The translations under genes were made by a program, and so were the position numbers. This document shows positions 5,617 through 7,684 of a stretch of DNA of 7,684 bases, piece by piece; the stretch's first letter is position 1, and the number at the start of each line of letters is the position of its first letter. The DNA comes from Planctomycetota bacterium (GTDB lineage Bacteria > Planctomycetota > PUPC01 > JABMSA01 > JAUWKK01): positions 1 to 7,684 of the forward strand of contig JAUWKK010000124.1 in assembly GCA_030614245.1 (NCBI GenBank), in the 5' to 3' direction. Below the pieces are notes generated by a model. That model ran no database searches. It had not been told where the DNA came from and was given only the letters and a program-made list of their open reading frames with translations.

Positions 5617-6711
5617 TCAGTAGTTCAAGAGCCTGACCTGCGCCTGCTGGCGCGACTGGTAGCCCCCGAGATCGGTCTGGATGGTCATGTTGACCGCCTT
5701 CGGGGATGTTGTCGTCAATTTATCCCGGCGGCCGTGGTGCCGCCTCTTGAGGCCCTTCAAAGTGAAGACCAATTCGGCCTCATCGCCATAATCGGCCCAC
5801 GTAAAGCCGTCCCAATAGTAGAACATCATCTGGTTGTCCCAGCTTTCGACGTCATCCTCCCAATCGTCGATGCGTGCGTACTCGACGGAGCCGGCGGAGG
5901 TGAGACCAACTTCCGACTGGAGCATCACGTGGTATGTGCGCCCCTTGCGGATGCCCCGGTCATCGGGCGGCGTCCACGACAGCGGCACGATGTAATCCCT
6001 CACTGTCGACCCTCCGGCGATCAGAACAGTGCCGTGGGCTACCGAGGTCATATCGGTTTTGTCGATCAGGTCTACCCGCAATCTGATGAGCAAGCCGTTT
6101 GCTCCGCGAATCTTGAGGCTGGTGGCCTTCTCCGCGTCGGCTTTCGCCACGAATCTCTCGAGCACCGCTCTGCCGAAATTGACATTGAACAGCGGCCGAG
6201 GCTTGCGTTCATCGCCCGAAACTGCCGGGAATCCGTTGAACTCCGCGATAGTAACTTCCTCGATCTCGCCTTCAGGCAGGATTATAGTGGCGTCTTGATC
6301 TTCGTAGACGTATTCAAACGAGCACAGCGAGACGTTCTCGGCAATGGCCGTCGATGTACCGTTCACGCTGCGGAGCAGGGTGCGTCCGCTCAGTTGATAC
6401 CGGATTTCGTCGTCAACGGCGTCGCCGGTGATGTCGGGCACGATGAATGTGATGGATGGCTGCTGCGTGGCCGTCAGATCGAGCGCGGATGCGAGGGCCA
6501 TCGATATCCGCCGCACCGCGTAGAGCGCCTCATGGTCGACTTCTGCACGGCGTGAAAGGTGATCCATGGCCTGCAACGTGCCGCTCGTCATCAGCGTGAT
6601 CGTCAGGAACATGAACGCGGAGATGCCGATCACGATGATCAATTCGGCGAGGGTGTGCCCTGTCTGCGTGCGGACACGCACAGGCAGGCCGGATATTCTC
6701 GATCGTCGCAT
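5617..6711 (-). CDS. GspJ/PilW-like prepilin (minor pilin)
   Basis: From ATG at 6711 the product has 364 residues. The prepilin signal is RTQTG | HTLAELIIVIGISAFMFLTITLM, with Gly at -1 and Glu at +5 but His instead of the usual Phe or Met at +1. The helix is followed by an EALYAVRRISMALASAL segment, the region that in GspJ/PilW proteins leads into the beta-domain. The C-terminus carries a TSPKAVNMTIQTDL strand typical of the family. The frame is open upstream to an ATG at 6819, but those 36 extra residues come from a repeat (6712-6820). I therefore prefer 6711, although no ribosome-binding site is obvious there. An in-frame start at 6819 would immediately follow the gspH-like TAG stop and only lengthen a leader that is cut off. 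The likely role is minor pilin in the tip complex. Confidence 0.8.
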   Translation of the reverse strand: MRRSRISGLPVRVRTQTGHTLAELIIVIGISAFMFLTITLMTSGTLQAMDHLSRRAEVDHEALYAVRRISMALASALDLTATQQPSITFIVPDITGDAVDDEIRYQLSGRTLLRSVNGTSTAIAENVSLCSFEYVYEDQDATIILPEGEIEEVTIAEFNGFPAVSGDERKPRPLFNVNFGRAVLERFVAKADAEKATSLKIRGANGLLIRLRVDLIDKTDMTSVAHGTVLIAGGSTVRDYIVPLSWTPPDDRGIRKGRTYHVMLQSEVGLTSAGSVEYARIDDWEDDVESWDNQMMFYYWDGFTWADYGDEAELVFTLKGLKRRHHGRRDKLTTTSPKAVNMTIQTDLGGYQSRQQAQVRLLNY

Positions 6712-6820
6712 CGGCAGAAAGGCAACCACACCCGCCGAAGGCGGGCAGGGATCACGCTGATGAACGCTGATTATTAAGAATTGCCATCTGTGTCTATCTG
6801 TGTTTATCCGCGGTTTCATT
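6712..6820 (-). repeat. Second repeat type at the gspH/gspJ junction
   Basis: This stretch has short words duplicated at 10-bp spacing: ATCTGTGT at 6786 and 6796, and ACGCTGAT at 6754 and 6764. A perfect GC-rich hairpin (CCCGCC, loop GAA, GGCGGG at 6731-6745) lies beside them. Similar ACAGATAGACACAGATGG-type sequences are, to my recollection, scattered in genomes of several environmental phyla. Here it is read in frame as MKPRINTDRHRWQFLIISVH, an apparent leader extension with no pilin character. Only one copy is in the window, so its repeat nature rests on internal structure and memory. Confidence 0.5.
6731..6745. repeat. Perfect GC-rich mini-hairpin
   Basis: CCCGCC and GGCGGG pair perfectly around GAA. 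A related imperfect palindrome (CCTGCC, then CATC, then GGCAGG) lies at the pilM 3' end, about 1757-1772. Neither has the T-run expected of an intrinsic terminator, and both are read as codons. Confidence 0.6.
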
Positions 6821-7330
6821 CTAATCTCCGTTCACGGTAACGCGCCCCGAGCCTGCCGCAACGGTGAGCCGGCGAGTGGAGCCGCCCGACGTGAGGTCCA
6901 CGGTTCCGCCGCGGTCGGGCGAGCCCATAGTGTCGAAAGCGATCCACTTCCGCCCGCCGAAATCCGCATTTATTGCATCCATTCCCTGCAACGGCCCCGG
7001 CGCGTTTATCGAGAGCTGCATCGGCCGGTGAGTGATCGGATTGACCAGCAGCGTTCCGACCACCTGGGACTCATTCCTGGCGACGTCGCCCATCGAGTCG
7101 ATTTCAGAGAGATAGTAGCCTGAGTCATCGAACAGCAGCAGGATGATTTTATTCTCGGCGACGGCCACAGACTGGGCGTATCGGATGTGCACGAGAACGG
7201 CCCGCGCGGCTGAAGCGAGGCCGATATCGCTCATGGCTTGAGTGATGCTGGGAGCCGCCGAGACGGCAATGATCGAGACCAGCAGGATCACAACAACAAT
7301 CTCTATTAGGGTGAAGGCCCGCATCTGCAT
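6821..7330 (-). CDS. GspH/FimT-like prepilin (minor pilin)
   Basis: From ATG at 7330 the product has 169 residues and begins MQMRA | FTLIEIVVVILLVSIIAVSAAP. This is a prepilin signal with Ala rather than Gly at -1, Phe at +1 and Glu at +5. The following ASAARAVLVHIRYAQSVAVAEN segment is the hallmark of the GspH/FimT family (a helix with RYAQ.LA), and the remainder is a small Gly-rich beta-domain ending STRRLTVAAGSGRVTVNGD. The size is normal for the family. The frame is open 56 codons further upstream, but that part (RRGGSRTAPT and before) is encoded by repeats and hairpins, so I reject it. No good ribosome-binding site precedes 7330 or the alternative ATG at 7324, perhaps because repeat insertion displaced the native leader. 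It ends in TAG two bases before the repeat-borne ATG of the next gene. Confidence 0.85.
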   Translation of the reverse strand: MQMRAFTLIEIVVVILLVSIIAVSAAPSITQAMSDIGLASAARAVLVHIRYAQSVAVAENKIILLLFDDSGYYLSEIDSMGDVARNESQVVGTLLVNPITHRPMQLSINAPGPLQGMDAINADFGGRKWIAFDTMGSPDRGGTVDLTSGGSTRRLTVAAGSGRVTVNGD

Positions 7331-7334
7331 GAAT

Positions 7335-7362
7335 GTAGGGGCGGTTCGCGACCCGCCTCTAC
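7335..7362. repeat. Hairpin repeat before the gspH-like start
   Basis: Arms GTAGGGGCGG (7335-7344) and CCGCCTCTAC (7353-7362) pair at nine of ten positions (the tenth is G opposite T) around an 8-base loop that contains the palindrome TCGCGA. The element is five bases upstream of the chosen gspH-like ATG. It lacks a T-run on either side, so it is not an obvious intrinsic terminator. It could cap or expose the translation start, or be a REP-like element. Confidence 0.65.
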
Positions 7363-7559
7363 GGCTGCTCCACAAACGGCAAGGCGTCTGTGACGAACGG
7401 GCCATTGAATGCCTCCGTGCCAAGCCATCCTGATGCGGGGTGCCACGGTCAACAGTCTGTGTTGGCCGTGTTTCGTCCACGTCCAAGCTGGGCTTCACGT
7501 GGCTACCCGACGTCCACTTCCTGATGCGGGCATGCGTCTGCGAGCAGGCAGTTCAAGGC
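7363..7559. repeat. Structured spacer with direct repeats and a hairpin
   Basis: This gene-free stretch contains CCTGATGCGGG twice (7429-7439 and 7520-7530), CGTCCAC twice (7474-7480 and 7511-7517) and a hairpin. The hairpin pairs CCACGT (7477-7482) with ACGTGG (7497-7502), and inside it AAGC (7485-7488) with GCTT (7492-7495). The minus frame through part of it is open (upstream extension of the gspH-like frame) but reads like non-coding sequence. I see no clear promoter. The two 11-bp direct repeats 91 bp apart could bound an inserted element. Confidence 0.5.
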
Positions 7560-7684
7560 CTAGTGCGTGTCGTAGGACGGATGATTGGCAATGACCTGCC
7601 CGGTGGCTCTCGAGTACAGCCACGCCGCGTCTATATCGCTCCGCGCGCGGAGTTCGCACTGCTGTTCGGCCACTCGCACGTCGC
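7560..7684 (-). CDS. C-terminal end of an upstream pilin-like protein (partial)
   Basis: The last 40 codons of a gene enter from the window edge and end in TAG at 7562-7560. The product reads DVRVAEQQCELRARSDIDAA, then WLYSRATGQVIANHPSYDTH. The other two minus frames are either closed or look random. The DAAWLYS..TGQVIAN pattern resembles the C-terminus of short pseudopilin-like proteins, where a Trp/Tyr strand is followed by TG.V.AN. Its place directly upstream of the gspH-like gene fits a GspG-like or other major (pseudo)pilin. Too little is present to name the gene. The assignment as pilin-like is inference from context and a short motif. Confidence 0.55.
   Translation of the reverse strand, partial: DVRVAEQQCELRARSDIDAAWLYSRATGQVIANHPSYDTH

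Noticed and set aside
5611..6555. Long plus-strand open frame of 314 codons
   Set aside because: It lies antisense to the gspJ-like gene, which has a clear prepilin signal and family pattern. The plus-strand product shows no recognisable motif and reflects GC-rich codon bias.
6731..6745. Intrinsic terminator at the perfect GC hairpin
   Set aside because: There is no T-run on either side and the sequence lies within an operon and in an open frame.
7331..7498. Upstream extension of the gspH-like frame to an ATG at 7498
   Set aside because: The added 56 residues come from hairpins and direct repeats, and a leader that long before a prepilin helix is atypical. The ATG at 7330 gives a normal leader.

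Overview
The window is a single bacterial gene block read entirely on the minus strand, from about position 7684 down to position 1. It encodes the minor (pseudo)pilins and inner-membrane assembly platform of a type IV pilus or type II secretion-like machine. The order in transcription direction is: 3' end of a probable pilin-like protein, GspH/FimT-like, GspJ/PilW-like, a very large GspK/PilX-like protein, GspI/PilV-like, PilM, PilN, PilO and a PilP-like protein. The ATPase, platform (PilC/GspF) and secretin genes are not in the window. Moderately high GC, GTG and TTG starts and heavy loading with short interspersed repeats suggest an environmental bacterium with an expanded genome. Planctomycetota or a similar phylum is my guess, from memory of comparable repeats, and nothing here proves it.

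Region by region: 7560-7684 holds the C-terminus of the upstream gene. 7331-7559 is a spacer made largely of hairpins and short direct repeats. 6821-7330 is gspH-like. 6712-6820 is a second repeat type that is read as an extended leader of the next gene. 5617-6711 is gspJ-like. 5431-5610 holds two diverged inverted copies of an approximately 76-bp repeat, one of which forms the 5' end of the gspK/pilX-like gene (3545-5515). 3000-3545 is pilV-like. 1742-2986 is pilM, 1041-1745 pilN, 419-985 pilO, and 1-422 the pilP-like gene with an in-frame TGA.

Expected roles: PilM (actin-like, cytoplasmic) binds the INLIPEEF tail of PilN. PilN and PilO pair in the inner membrane, and the PilP-like protein would link them to the outer-membrane secretin. 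The four prepilin-like proteins would be cut by the prepilin peptidase and form the initiating tip complex of the filament.

The most striking content is not the genes but what sits between and inside them. An approximately 76-bp repeat occurs four times. One copy is inside pilM as an exact 27-codon in-frame insertion flanked by a 5-bp direct duplication. It is open only because one base differs from its sister copy, which supplies the pilN stop codon. The sister copy separated pilN from pilO. Removing it in silico with one 6-bp duplicate restores an ATGA stop/start overlap like those at pilM/pilN and pilO/pilP. The repeats otherwise fall in gene junctions or in leader regions that the prepilin peptidase should discard. 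The pilP-like frame is stopped by TGA at 65-63, yet continues convincingly beyond it to the window edge.
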